Positions 44,421-54,417 of a stretch of DNA of 64,000 nucleotides are shown here, one piece after another. The position numbers and the translations under genes are program-made. Origin of the DNA: Haematobia irritans. Lineage: Eukaryota; Arthropoda; Insecta; Diptera; Muscidae. The notes beneath the pieces are model-generated. The model did not search any database, was not told where the DNA came from, and saw nothing but the letters and a program-made list of their open reading frames with translations. Location: contig NC_134397.1 of NCBI RefSeq assembly GCF_050003625.1, forward strand, positions 222,828,537 through 222,892,536, in the 5' to 3' direction. Every line of letters starts with the position of its first letter. The stretch's first letter is position 1.

Positions 44421-44776
44421 GGAACTATTATATGGCGTTATTGGAGCGTTTGAAGGTCGAAGTCGCGGCAAAACGGCCCCATATGAAGAAGAAAAAAGTG
44501 TTGTTCCACCCAGACAACGCACCGTGCCACAAGTCATTGAGAACGATGGCAAAAATTCATCAATTGGGCTTCGAATTGCTTCCCCACCCACCGTATTCAC
44601 CAGATCTGGCCCCCAGCGACTTTTTCTTGTTCTCAGATCTCAAAAGGATGATCGCAGGGAAAAAAATTTGGCTGCAATGAAGAGGTGATCGCTGAAACTG
44701 AGGCCTATTTTGAGAACGAATTTTGAAAAAAAAAAAAATGTGTTTTTCTTTATTAGACCGGGGACTTATCAGCCAA
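44421..44776 (+). pseudogene. Himar1-type mariner, 3' fragment (copy C)
   Basis: Begins ACTATTATATGGCGTTATTG, so about two thirds of the element is missing. The 82 codons from 44432 include HMKKKKVLFHPDNAPCHKSL (the glutamine before the catalytic D is P) and SPDLAPSDFFLFSDLKRM. One extra A at 44660-44667 shifts the frame, and about 90 bp before the stop are deleted. The right end GGGGACTTATCAGCCAA survives in part. Confidence 0.88.
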
Positions 44777-45041
44777 GGTTAGGTTTAGTTAGGTTAGGTG
44801 ACAGACCGATGTATCAGGCTCACTTAGGCTATTCAGTCCATTGTGATACCGCATTGGTGAACTTCTCTCTTATCACTGAGTGCTGCCCGATTCCATGTTA
44901 AGCTCAATGACAAGGGACCTCCTTTTTAGTCCGAACGGCGTTCCACATTGCAGTGAAACCACTTAGAGAAGCTTTGAAACTCTCAGTAATGTCATAAGCA
45001 TTACTGAGGTGGGATAATCCACCGCTGAAAAACCTAACCTA
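44777..45041 (-). mobile_element. tRNA-derived SINE, copy 5, head missing
   Basis: Minus-strand SINE tail and body: AGGTTAGG repeats at the left (44777-44800), AGGCTCACTTAGGCTATTCA, ATCACTGAGTGCTGCCCGAT, then CTGAGGTGGGATAATCCACC. The tRNA-like part is absent; instead CCTAACC units follow near 45032. Confidence 0.8.
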
Positions 45042-45052
45042 ACTCTTTGCCA

Positions 45053-45706
45053 TAAGTACCGCTGCCTTTGTCTTTTTTATCTATCCGTATAGATGTTTTG
45101 ATTCACAATCCTTTTCGACTCAGCCACACATCACATCAGCATTTTTAATATTTGACACAATTAAAAGCAATCGTATTTGAACTTAGCAGCTGAAAGCATT
45201 TTAAGTGTAAGCCTGCTTTTTAAATTGATATACATATAGTATTATTACATCCAAAGAAAAAATAATTTCCTCAGGGACGAAATTTTAAAAAACGAAAATC
45301 TCCCTTGTTATAAATTATTTTCTTAAAGAGCAAATTTTATTTTTTATTTACTTCAAAGAAAAATTTTTTAGCATCAAAAGAAAACTTAGTTTGTCCAAAA
45401 TTCCGTTTAAATTTAATTTTTAAAGTGTATCACTACGGGATTTTTTCACGAAATTTGGGACCCCTTTATGTACTTTTTACATTCTTAATTTTTTGGGGGG
45501 TTTTTGAAAAAAGCCTAGACCAATTTAGGGGTTTTTTTTCTTAAGATTTGGGGGAAGAATCAAAAATCACCTGGCAACACTGTCTTGAATTACAATACTC
45601 GACCATATTGCTGTTCTCTAGATTCACTTCCTTGATCGTTCGTCAGGGAATCCCTCTTCTTTCAGCTACACTTTAAGGTTATATCAGTTTATCGACATTG
45701 AGATAT
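45053..45706. other. Non-coding sequence with remnant LINE and short-TIR-like ends
   Basis: 45053-45110 continues the minus-strand LINE remnant of 42499-43636. 45253-45430 has CCAAAGAAAAAATAATTTCC and TTTGTCCAAAATTCCGTTTA, which resemble the ends of the 62999-63875 element. No gene. Confidence 0.45.
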
Positions 45707-46080
45707 ACGAAGGTTGCCTTTTATTTGGTGGGATTGGGCAACCCTAGGACGTTTTGAGATACGAGCGCTATTTATGTTGTTTTGCAGCAACTTAAAAGAT
45801 TCATTTCGCCCAAAAACCCGAATTAAATCGTGAACATTTTCGAGCGATTCGATTTTACAACTTTCGACATGGATTAACTCAACAGCAGTGCATCGATGAA
45901 CTTAATTGAATTTTTGGGCGAAGAAGCTCCATCAAAGACCAGTGTTGAGAAATTTCGTGAAGATAGTCCCAAATCAATTGTTCTTCCGGAAACCATTGAT
46001 GCCGTGCACCAACTGATATTGAAAGGTCATCGAGTCACCTATCGTGAGATTGAGACAACCCCACTATAGACTCCGAATTT
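45707..46080 (+). pseudogene. Mariner A-type fragment (copy A3), N-terminal part
   Basis: The left terminal repeat ACGAAGGTTGCCTTTTATTT is at 45707. Translation then shows TQQQCIDELN, FLGEEAPSKTSVEKF, PKSIVLPETIDAVHQL and TYREIETT: the paired-type helix-turn-helix DNA-binding domain of a DD34D mariner. A small deletion lies between KFREDS and PKSIV. The catalytic domain and right end are absent. Confidence 0.8.
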
Positions 46081-47209
46081 CATAATATTCTATCGAAAAT
46101 TTTCCATATAATTTTCTCTGAGTGTCAATGGCTGAAAGATGCTAAAATCACCGCGCGGGGGGATACACATTTTCTTATGCACATTCTAAATATTGACTTT
46201 CCTCATTAAATATCTCATAAAATGAAGCACATTCTCAGCCAAAAGAATTCAAACTCAGAAGTTAATTAAAAATTATTATGGACCTGTCAATTTTACATAA
46301 TGAAAAGTTTAGCAAACAAAAGCTTTTTATCCTTAAGGCATCATCATTATCAGCAAAGCCACCACCGTAATAGCCAATCGATGGTATCCTGGTAAAATAC
46401 CATCGATCGCATCGAACGTTTTTTTTATAGGTCGCTGATTTATGTTTATGATAATGGTGGTCATAAAACGTGCGTAACTCCGAATGATTAGAAGCAGTGA
46501 GTGTCACCTGTTTTTGTGGCATGGTGATTGAAATGAAGGTGAACATTGAACACAGATCAAGTTGGAGGAGCACATGAAGCTGACGAGCTAAAAAAGTAAG
46601 TTTCCCTTATGGATTTTCCTCTTAAAATTCGTTGACAGTGTTCTTTCATTACTAACGGATGACTGAATGGGCGGTTTCCTTAATATTGTGGTTGGTGTTT
46701 GGTTGAACTTTAGTAACCCCCCCAAAAAACAGCCGTTTCCGTTTGAAGGGGCTGGCCGACCAGCCCCATATCCAATATTCACAGCTAAGCAGCTCATCAT
46801 ACTAAGATGAGGTTATTCTTGGAATAAAATTCCCTTATGTTTCTCTAGGTCCCTCATAAAACACACACACATAACTCATTAATATTTAAGGCACGTTCTT
46901 CATATTTTCTTCAATCGGCTTGGGTGAGTGTGGGTTAGCTTACCGCAGTCAGTATATTATTGAAGAAATTTGTATTTTCGTTTAAACTTTTATTTATATC
47001 CATCAATGGAATTTCATCTCCCTTGGAGAGTGCTACTGCCATGTGAGTGTTTGTCAAACAAAAAACCAATGGGAAAATCTTTGATGATATATTTTGATGT
47101 TGACATCGAGATTGATTGGTTTGGGTGCCTACATCATGGATGAGTGAGTGGTTTCTTACAGTTGTGTTTAATAGAAGAGCAGTGTTTTTTCGAGAAATAG
47201 AAGAAGTAG
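46081..47209. other. Unique DNA, no supported gene
   Basis: The base composition near 46660-46790 is more balanced (CGTTTGAAGGGGCTGGCCGA) but no frame shows a domain or splice structure I can defend. Confidence 0.4.
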
Positions 47210-47570
47210 TGTGTGGCCTTTTTATAACCACTACCATAGGATATGAGTTTGCCATTTTATTTTTAACATACCGAAATATCGGTTTTCGACCATATTGTTT
47301 GAATATGCATTGGCCGTCACATGATTAGGACACCCCAAAATGCTATTTTTTCCGTGAATTATTAGAAGGATGGGCCGTCACTGAAAAAGTGTATGGTCGT
47401 GACTGGCTACAAGAAGGCCACTACCATAGGTAATATGTTGGCCATTTCGTTTGTAATATATCGATTTCAAACCATATAAAGGTTATATACACTGTCCGAT
47501 AATTGATTAGGATACCCCGAAGTGCTGCCTTTACAATCGCTGTTTCTTCCACAAAAAACTATCCGATTTT
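47210..47570 (-). mobile_element. Degenerate INE-1-like tails (minor family)
   Basis: Two degenerate copies: TTTATAACCACTACCATAGG at 47219 and GGCCACTACCATAGGTAATA at 47426, each followed by TTTGCCATT or TTGGCCATT and a CGAAATATCG or TATCGATTTC motif, as in INE-1-like tails. TTAGGACACCCC and TTAGGATACCCC also recur. Confidence 0.45.
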
Positions 47571-47846
47571 TATACCCACCACCATGTGTTATGTATTAGA
47601 AATTTAGGAAAATTAGAGTCAATTTTACAACTTTCCGACTAAGCAGTGGCAATTTTACAAGGAAAATGTTGGTATTTTGACCATTTTTGTCGAAATCAGA
47701 AAAAACATATATATGGGTGTTATATCTAAATCTGAACCGATTTCAACCAAATTTGGCATGCGTAGCTACAATGCTAGTTCAACTCCCTGTGCAAAATTTC
47801 AACTAAATCGGAGCAAAAAATTGGCCTCTGTGGTCATATGAGTGTA

Positions 47847-49109
47847 AAGGGTGATACGGTCAAAATTTGGTCAATATAAACTTGACGTATTTCTTTCACT
47901 TTTGCATTTAAAAAACCTGAACACCCCTCATTTTGAAGGTGTGTGTGTGTAGAATGTTGTTCCTATTTTGATTTTGGAATTCACTCTTCAGTTGTCAAAA
48001 TGCCGTCCAAGCAAGAAGAGCAGCGTATCAAAATTTTGCTCGCGCTACTCGCACGCAAAGCTGGCAAAATCGCTAAAAGTTGCCAAATCAACCGTTACAA
48101 ATGTAATTAAAGTGTTTGGGGAACGTTTGTCGACAGCCAGGAAGTCTGGATCGGGGGAAAATCGAAAACCCGAAGCCGCTGAGACGACAAAAAGAGTTAC
48201 CGGTAGTTTCAAGCGAAACCCTACCCTCTCTCTCCGAGATGCCGCAAATAAGCTGGGTGTATCGTCTACAACCGTGCATCGAGCCAAAAAACGAGCCGGA
48301 CTATCGACTTACAAGAAGGTAGTGACTCCAAATCGCGATGATAAACACAATACGACGGCCAAAGCGCGATCCCGGAGGCTGTACACGACGATGCTGACGA
48401 AGTTTGACTGCGTGGTAATGGACGACGAAACCTACGTCAAAGCCGACTACAAGCAGCTTCCGGGACAGCAGTTTTATACGGCCAAAGGAAGGGGAAAGGT
48501 AGCAGATATTTTCAAGCACATAAAACTGACAAAGTTCGCAAAGAAATATCTGGTTTGGCAAGCCATCTGTACCTGTGGCTTGAAAAGCAGCATTTTCATA
48601 GCTTCCGGGACTGTCAACCAAGAAATTTACATGAAAGAGTGTTTGAATAAACGTCTGCTGCCTTTCCTGAAGAAACACGGTTGTTCCGTACTATTTTGGC
48701 CGGATTTGGCATCTTGCCATTACGGTAAAAAGGCCATGGAGTGGTACGCCGCCAACAACGTGCAGGTGGTTCCCAAGGACAAGAACCCTCCCAACACGCC
48801 GCCCAATTGAGAAATACTGGGCTATTGTCAAGCGGAACCTAAAGAAGACCAAAAAACTGCTAAGGACGAGCAGCAGTTCAAGGCAAACTGGCTTTCTGCG
48901 GCAAAGAAGGTGGACAAGGTGGCTGTACAAAATCTGATGGCAGGTGTCAAGCGTGAGGCCCGGCAATTCGGATTTGGAAAAGCGAAAGCCTAACTGAATA
49001 TTTTTCCTGAATTTTATACTAATTGAACTTGAAAAAGAAATTTAATTTGATTTTTTAAATAAACGATTTCACCGATTTTCCTTGACCAAATTTTGACCGT
49101 AACACTCTT
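47847..49109 (+). mobile_element. ITmD37E-type Tc1/mariner element
   Basis: 1263 bp. The left end AAGGGTGATACGGTCAAAAT and the right end (complement AAGAGTGTTACGGTCAAAAT) are terminal inverted repeats of about 28 bases. TA duplications lie at 47845-47846 and 49110-49111, and the flanks rejoin to the normal repeat GTGTAAATTGGGCGAA. Confidence 0.92.
48000..48992 (+). pseudogene. DD37E transposase with frameshifts
   Basis: ATG at 48000 (MPSKQEEQRIKILL). A frameshift near 48035-48045 moves the frame to the long open stretch ending at 48810. That stretch includes LAKSLKVAKSTVTNVIKVFG (helix-turn-helix), VVMDDETYVKADYKQ (first catalytic D) and LFWPDLASCHYGKKAMEW (second D). Just before the third acidic residue a short deletion (NTPPN then stop) breaks the frame; the next frame gives IEKYWAIVKRNLKKTK, and another frameshift leads to DEQQFKANWLSAAKKVDKVA with the end at 48992. 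Counting through the gap fits 37 residues between second and third catalytic positions, the DD37E signature reported from mosquitoes and other flies. Not functional. Confidence 0.88.
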
Positions 49110-49885
49110 TAAATTGGGCGAACGATATATATGGAAGCTATATCTAAATCTGAACCGATTTCAACCAAATTTGACACGCATAGCTACAATGCTAGTTCAA
49201 CTCCCTGTGCAAAATTTCAACTAAATCGGATCAAACATTTGCCTCTGTGGTCATATGAGTGTAAATCGGGTGAACGATATATATGGGAGCTATATCTAAA
49301 TCTGAACCGATTTCAAAAAAATTTGGCACACTTGACTACACTACTAATTGTACTCCTAGTGCGAAATTTCCACCAAATTTGGGTAAAACTCTGGCTTCTG
49401 GGACCGTATTAGTCCATATCGTGCGAAATATTTATATAGGAGCTATATCTAAATCTGAACCTATTTCAATAAAATTTGGTATATTTAACTATAGTACTAA
49501 TTGTTCTTCTTGTGCAAAATTTTAAGCAAATTACGGTAAAACTCTAGCTTCTGGGCCCATATAAGTCCATATCGGGCAAAATATATATATATATGGGAGC
49601 TATATCTAAATCTGCACCGATTTATTCCAAAATCAAAAGGGTTTTATTCTGAGCCAAAACACATACTTGTGCCAAATTTGAAGTCGATTTGACTAAAACT
49701 GCGACCTAGACTTTGATTACTTTGAAATGTGTTCACGGACAGACGGACATGGCTATATCGACTCAGGAGCCCACCCTGAGCATTTTTGCCAAAGACACCA
49801 TGTGTCTATCTCGTCTCCTTCTGGGTGTTGCAAACATATGTACTAACTTATAATAGCCTGTTCCACAGTGTGGCGCAGGGTATAA

Positions 49886-50880
49886 AAATGGACCGATACA
49901 ACTTAATTTCGGCACATATATTTGGGGTCCCAAAATACCTCTATATTTCCAATTTCAAGCAAATCGGGTAATAAATACAGTTCATAGAAGCCCAAGAATA
50001 AAAATCGGGATATCGGTCTATATGGCGATTATACCTATCATGGACCGATACGGACCATTTTCGACACACCTCTTTATGGTCCTAAAATACCTCTAGATTT
50101 TCAATTTCAGGCAAATCGGATTGAAAATACAGTTTCTAGACGCCCAAGAAGCAAAATCGGGAGATCGGTCTATATGGGGGCTATACCAAACCATGAATCG
50201 ATATGGACCATTTTCTACACACCTCTTTTATGGTCCCAAAACACCTCTAGATTTGCAATTTCAGGCAAATCGAATGGAAAATACAGTTTCTAGACGCCCA
50301 AGAAGCAAAATCGGGAGATCGGTCTATATGGGGGCTATACCAAACCATGGATCGATATGGACAATTTTCTACACACCCCTTTATGTTCCCAAAATACCTC
50401 TAGATTTCCAATTTCAGGCAAATGGGATGGAAAATACAGTTTCTAGACGCCTAAGAAGCAAAATCGGGAGATCGGTCTATATGGGGGCTATACCAAAACA
50501 TGTACCGATGAGCACCATTTTCGGCACACCTTTTTATCGTCCTCAAGTACCTCTAGAATTTTAATTTCAGGCAAATTTGATAAAAACTACGGTTTTTATA
50601 AGCCCAAGACCCCAAATCGGGAAATCGGTTTATATGGGGACTATATCAAAAGTTGGACCGATATAGCCCATCTTCGAACTTGCAAACAAAAAACGAATCT
50701 GTGCCAAATTTCAGGACTATAGCGCCATTATTGAAGGCTGTAGCGTGATTGCAACAGACAGACAGACGGACATGAATATATATATACTTTATATAGTCGG
50801 AAATCGATATTTCGATGTGTTACACACGGAATGACAAACTTATTATACCCCCATTATCATTCTATGGTGGTGGGTATAAT
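49886..50880 (+). mobile_element. INE-1-like element family 3
   Basis: Repeats with AAAATCGGGAGATCGGTCTA anchors at 50153, 50307 and 50460 (periods 154 and 153), a linking region (50590-50740), and a tail with GACAGACAGACGGACATGAA, TATATATATACTTTATATAG, CGATATTTCGATGTGTTACA and TCTATGGTGGTGGGTATAAT. Only the tail and the repeat register are shared with families 1 and 2. The left end joins directly to the family-2 tail. Confidence 0.78.
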
Positions 50881-51339
50881 AAGAGTTATAGAAGAGGTGT
50901 GCTCTCTAAATTATCACTACTGCATTACACAAACGATTACGAGGTAGAAATGCCAATAGCTTAAGTGCTTTAACTTGTATTTATTCGAGATGATGTAGAA
51001 GGATAGAACGGAACTTATGTGAGAGTGTGCGTTTGCTTCTATATATATGTGTGTGGGTGTGTAAAGAAATAAACCGTACACATTCACAATACGTTTAGAT
51101 CGTTTCGTCTTTTGGTGACTATTGAACAAACACACACAAACATTCACATTAGAGGTGTGCGCGTGACACGAAATTTTCGTGACACGCGTGATTCACGCGT
51201 GAGTCACGTGATTCGTGAATGAAATTTTGACCAAATCACGTGAATGTGCGTGAATGGGACTGAACAAAAATGTGTCGTGCGTGATCGTGCGTGAACATCA
51301 AATTCTGTTCGTGAATGTGCGTGAGTAAATTTTTTTCAA

Positions 51340-51597
51340 ATTCACGCTCACGACAAAATTCACGTTCACGAAAAAATTCACATTCACGAACAATTCACGC
51401 TCACGACAAAATTCACGCTCACGAAGAAATTCACGTTCACGAAGAAATTCACATTCACGAAAACTTCACACTCACGATGACATTCACGTTCACGAAAAAA
51501 TTCACGTTCACGAAAAATTCACGCTCACGAGAAAGTTCACGCTCACGAAGAAACTCACATTCACGAAAAATTCACGCTCACGATGAAATTCACGTTC
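51340..51597 (-). repeat. Left TTCACG array, about 18-bp units
   Basis: Units of AATTCACGCTCACGAAGA type, with CGCTCACGA, CGTTCACGA and CATTCACGA variants, about fourteen times. Upstream of 51340 the motif is in the opposite sense (GTGCGTGAATGG), so the polarity flips near 51335. Confidence 0.9.
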
Positions 51598-52280
51598 TTC
51601 TTGTGCAAAATGTTAAGCAAAGTGGGGTAAAACTCTGGCTTCTGGGGCCATATAAGTTCATATCGGGCGAAAGCTATATATGGGAGCTATATCTAAATCT
51701 GAACCGATTTCAACCAAATTTGGCACGCATAGTTACAATGCTAATTCTACTACCTATGCAGAATTTCAACTAAATCGGAGCAAAAAATTGGCCTCTGTGG
51801 GAAAATAAGTGTAAATCGGGCGAAAGCTATATATGGGAGCTATATCTAAATCTGAACCGATTTGGCTGATATTTGGCAAGTTTTTCGAGACTCATAAAAT
51901 ATTCGGATGTACGGAATTTGAGGAAGATCGGTTGATATACACGCCAATTATGACCAGATCGGTGAAAAATATATATGGCAGCTATATCTAAATCTGAACC
52001 GATTTTTTCCAAAATCAATAGGGATCGTCTTTGAGCCGAAACAGGACCCTATACCAAATTCTAGGACAATCGGACTAAAACTGCGAGCTGTACTTTGCAC
52101 ACAAAAATACATCAACAGACAGACAGACGGACAGACAGACATCGCTAAATCGACTCAGAATTTAATTCTAAGACGATCGGTATACTAAACGATGGGTCTC
52201 AGACTTTTCCTTCTTGGCGTTACATACAAATGCACAAACTTATTATACCCTGTACCACAGTAGTGGTGAAGGGTATAATA
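51598..52280 (+). mobile_element. INE-1-like element family 2, copy e, 5'-truncated
   Basis: TTCTTGTGCAAAATGTTAAG through repeats (CTAAATCTGAACCGATTTCA at 51692, 51845) to a tail with ACAGACAGACAGACGGACAG and CCACAGTAGTGGTGAAGGGT. It interrupts the hexamer-array element. Confidence 0.78.
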
Positions 52281-52663
52281 ATGATTGAACATTTTTACAT
52301 TTTTAAATTGAAAACATACTTCCAAATAAAAAATTAATAATTTTCAGAAATAATTGGTTTCATTGGTTCATTAAATTTTGGCTTAGATGTAAAAAAAATA
52401 ATTCTATATAGTATAGTTATAATATATGTAATTATAATATAATAAAAAATAAAATAAGTAAACAATAACACTATAAATCATTGATTGCCTCAATTAAAAA
52501 TTAATTAAGTTTTTCGGCCAAAATCAATCCAAATTTTAATTGAATTTATATTTTGATTTGATTAAAATGTTAATTGTATCTGTTAATTTTTTAATTGAGT
52601 ACGTTTTCAACTTCAGATTTTTAATTAGAAATATTTTGGCGAATTTGTGTGGGTAGCTCATTT
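52281..52663 (-). mobile_element. AT-rich segment with palindromic MITE-like end (copy 4 of 4)
   Basis: From about 52480, CTCAATTAAAAATTAATTAA and TGTTAATTTTTTAATTGAGT match the 4071-4645 family, ending AGAAATATTTTGGCGAATTT. 52281-52480 is AT-rich without a match. Confidence 0.6.
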
Positions 52664-53302
52664 GTATCACGAGCGAGAGTGAGTAAGTTTTTAAGTTCGT
52701 ACTCATTCGTGAATTACATTTTTTCGTTTGTTTTGTAAGTATAATAGTCGTGAACGTGCGTGAGTTGCATTTTACATCGTGAGCGTGCGTGAATAGTTTT
52801 TTTATGAATCGTGAGTGTGTGGAAGTACGTTTCATTGTTCGTGAACGTGCGTAAGTAGTTTTTTTTTCGAATCGTGAGTGTGCGTGAATAAGTTTGTTGT
52901 TCGTGAACGTGCGTGAGTTGATATATCCCGTCGTGAGCGTGCGGTAGTCACTATTCTGCAATCGTGAGTGTTTATCTTTGCAGGATTTTGGTTCGTGAAC
53001 GTGAGTGAGCGTGAATCAATAAAAACCTTCGTGCGTGAATGTTACGAATTCATTCGTGAGCGTGCGTGAGTGTGAGCAATTCCAAAACGGGCGTGCGTGA
53101 TCGTGCGTGAATGTTACGAATTCATTCGTGAGCGTGCGTGAGTGTGAGCAATTCAAAAACGGGCGTGCGTGATCGTGCGTGAATGTTACGAATTCATTCG
53201 TGAGCGTGCGTGAGTGTGAGCAATTCTAAAACAGGCGTGCGTGATTGTGCGTGAATGGCATTTTGAATTTGTGAGCGTGCGTGAGCGTGCGTGAAAACTC
53301 CC
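52664..53302 (+). repeat. Right CGTGAG/CGTGAA array with a 72-bp higher-order repeat
   Basis: GTGAGCGTGCGTGAGTGTGA-type motifs throughout. ACGAATTCATTCG recurs at 53044, 53116 and 53188, so three units of 72 bp (twelve hexamers) are nearly identical and must be the newest part. Confidence 0.92.
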
Positions 53303-53327
53303 TCACGCGCACACCTCTAATTCACAT

Positions 53328-54079
53328 AAAACAAATATAATGTTAAGGGATTCCAATCGAATATAATTTATTCTAAATGAGTACAAAATTAGGTTTCTAC
53401 TTAAATACAGACGGATTTTGTATTTGGTTTATTTTATTAATTTCTTTTCTCTTGAACACAATTCCTACATTCAACATCACATTGCAACACTCTCTCTCTC
53501 TCTCTCTCTCACCCTCCTCGCAAAGCACTTAATTTCGAAAAGTAAAGTGTGATTTGGAAAATGATAAATTAAACCGTTGCCTAGCATCAAGGATACAAAG
53601 AATCGATTTTGATATTGCCGGTGTTGTTGTTCTTGTTGTTGATGTGATATTCGCACATAAGGCATCCTTTCGAACGAAATGAACGTACTATGGTGGTTGC
53701 CCAAAATGGCTTCCTGCCTTCTAGCGAACCTAAAGTGTTTGGCTGTTTGGAACAATTCATGCGACTAAAGTCAACGAACAATTGAATAAATCATCGACAT
53801 AATTAACCACTAAATTAACCTAATGAAAATGACTTGATTACTTTTCATTTCCGCCATCCGGGGAATCAAAATCAATGAATTGAAAGAGATTTACATTTTC
53901 AATATACGCTAAAAATGAATTTAGGCAAATAATAGCGCATATCAATTGGAAATATTACCTTTGAGGTAAGGAAAATAATTATTCACTGCCTTAAGATTTG
54001 TTGTATAGAATTAATTGAATTCAAGCATTTGATGAGTTTTCTAGAAATATTCTGAATGATACTATATGCAAAGTCAGGA
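53328..54079. other. Unique DNA with a CT microsatellite
   Basis: A (CT)n run of about 20 bases lies at 53490-53510. No gene is supported; minus-strand open stretches across the microsatellite have low-complexity ends. Confidence 0.45.
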
Positions 54080-54082
54080 CTA

Positions 54083-54417
54083 CACGCAAAGAAAAAAAAA
54101 ACGTTTGAAAAACGTGTACCGAAAACGTTTTTCTTTTGTTAGAGTTTTTTGAATTTCTTTGAAAATTTTAAAATTTTATCACCAAAAAAATTCTGTTGTT
54201 ACAAAATTTTTATTTTCTCAATCCAAAAAAAAAATTTTTTTAACCAACAACACAGTGCATTTCGTTGATATCAAGCACTGTTCTTTTCTGACTTTAAGTT
54301 TTTAATAAGACACATTTTAGAGTTTCATAGTTGAAATTCAATATATAAATAGTATGTAATGTTGAACCACTTGTCGGAATCTTCCGAACATATCTGGAAT
54401 ATATGTAAAAAAAACAA
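54083..54417 (+). mobile_element. CACGCAAAGAAAAA short-TIR element, left part
   Basis: CACGCAAAGAAAAAAAAAAC, ACGTTTGAAAAACGTGTACC and CGGAATCTTCCGAACATATC match 62999-63315 closely. It stops where a family-1 INE-1-like copy begins; the right end is not seen. Confidence 0.75.

Larger units (their letters stand above)
47571..49885 (+). mobile_element. INE-1-like element family 2, copy d, split by a DD37E element
   Basis: CGACTAAGCAGTGGCAATTT leads into repeats with CTAAATCTGAACCGATTTCA at 47728, 49145, 49295, 49447 and a tail with ACGGACATGGCTATATCGAC and CACAGTGTGGCGCAGGGTAT (49744-49885). The break at 47847-49109 is a Tc1/mariner insertion. Confidence 0.78.
51150..53319. mobile_element. hAT-type element built from CGTGAG/CGTGAA arrays
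   Basis: 2170 bp with perfect 17-base terminal inverted repeats TAGAGGTGTGCGCGTGA and an exact 8-base target duplication ATTCACAT (51142-51149, 53320-53327). This fits hAT (8-bp duplication, TAGAGGTG-type end). No transposase is present. The left arm (51167-51597) and right arm (52664-53302) are dense hexamer-like arrays, mostly TTCACG on the left and its complement CGTGAA/CGTGAG on the right. The middle is occupied by an INE-1-like fragment (51598-52280) and an AT-rich segment (52281-52663). P-element-type superfamilies also leave 8-bp duplications, so the superfamily is likely rather than certain. Confidence 0.88.

Noticed and set aside
51340..51597. CRISPR-like array of short repeats
   Set aside because: Repeats are contiguous hexamer derivatives with no unique spacers, in a eukaryotic transposon-rich context.
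51315..51773. 152-codon frame rich in S, R, H and E
   Set aside because: Direct translation of the TTCACG hexamer array running into INE-1-like repeats.
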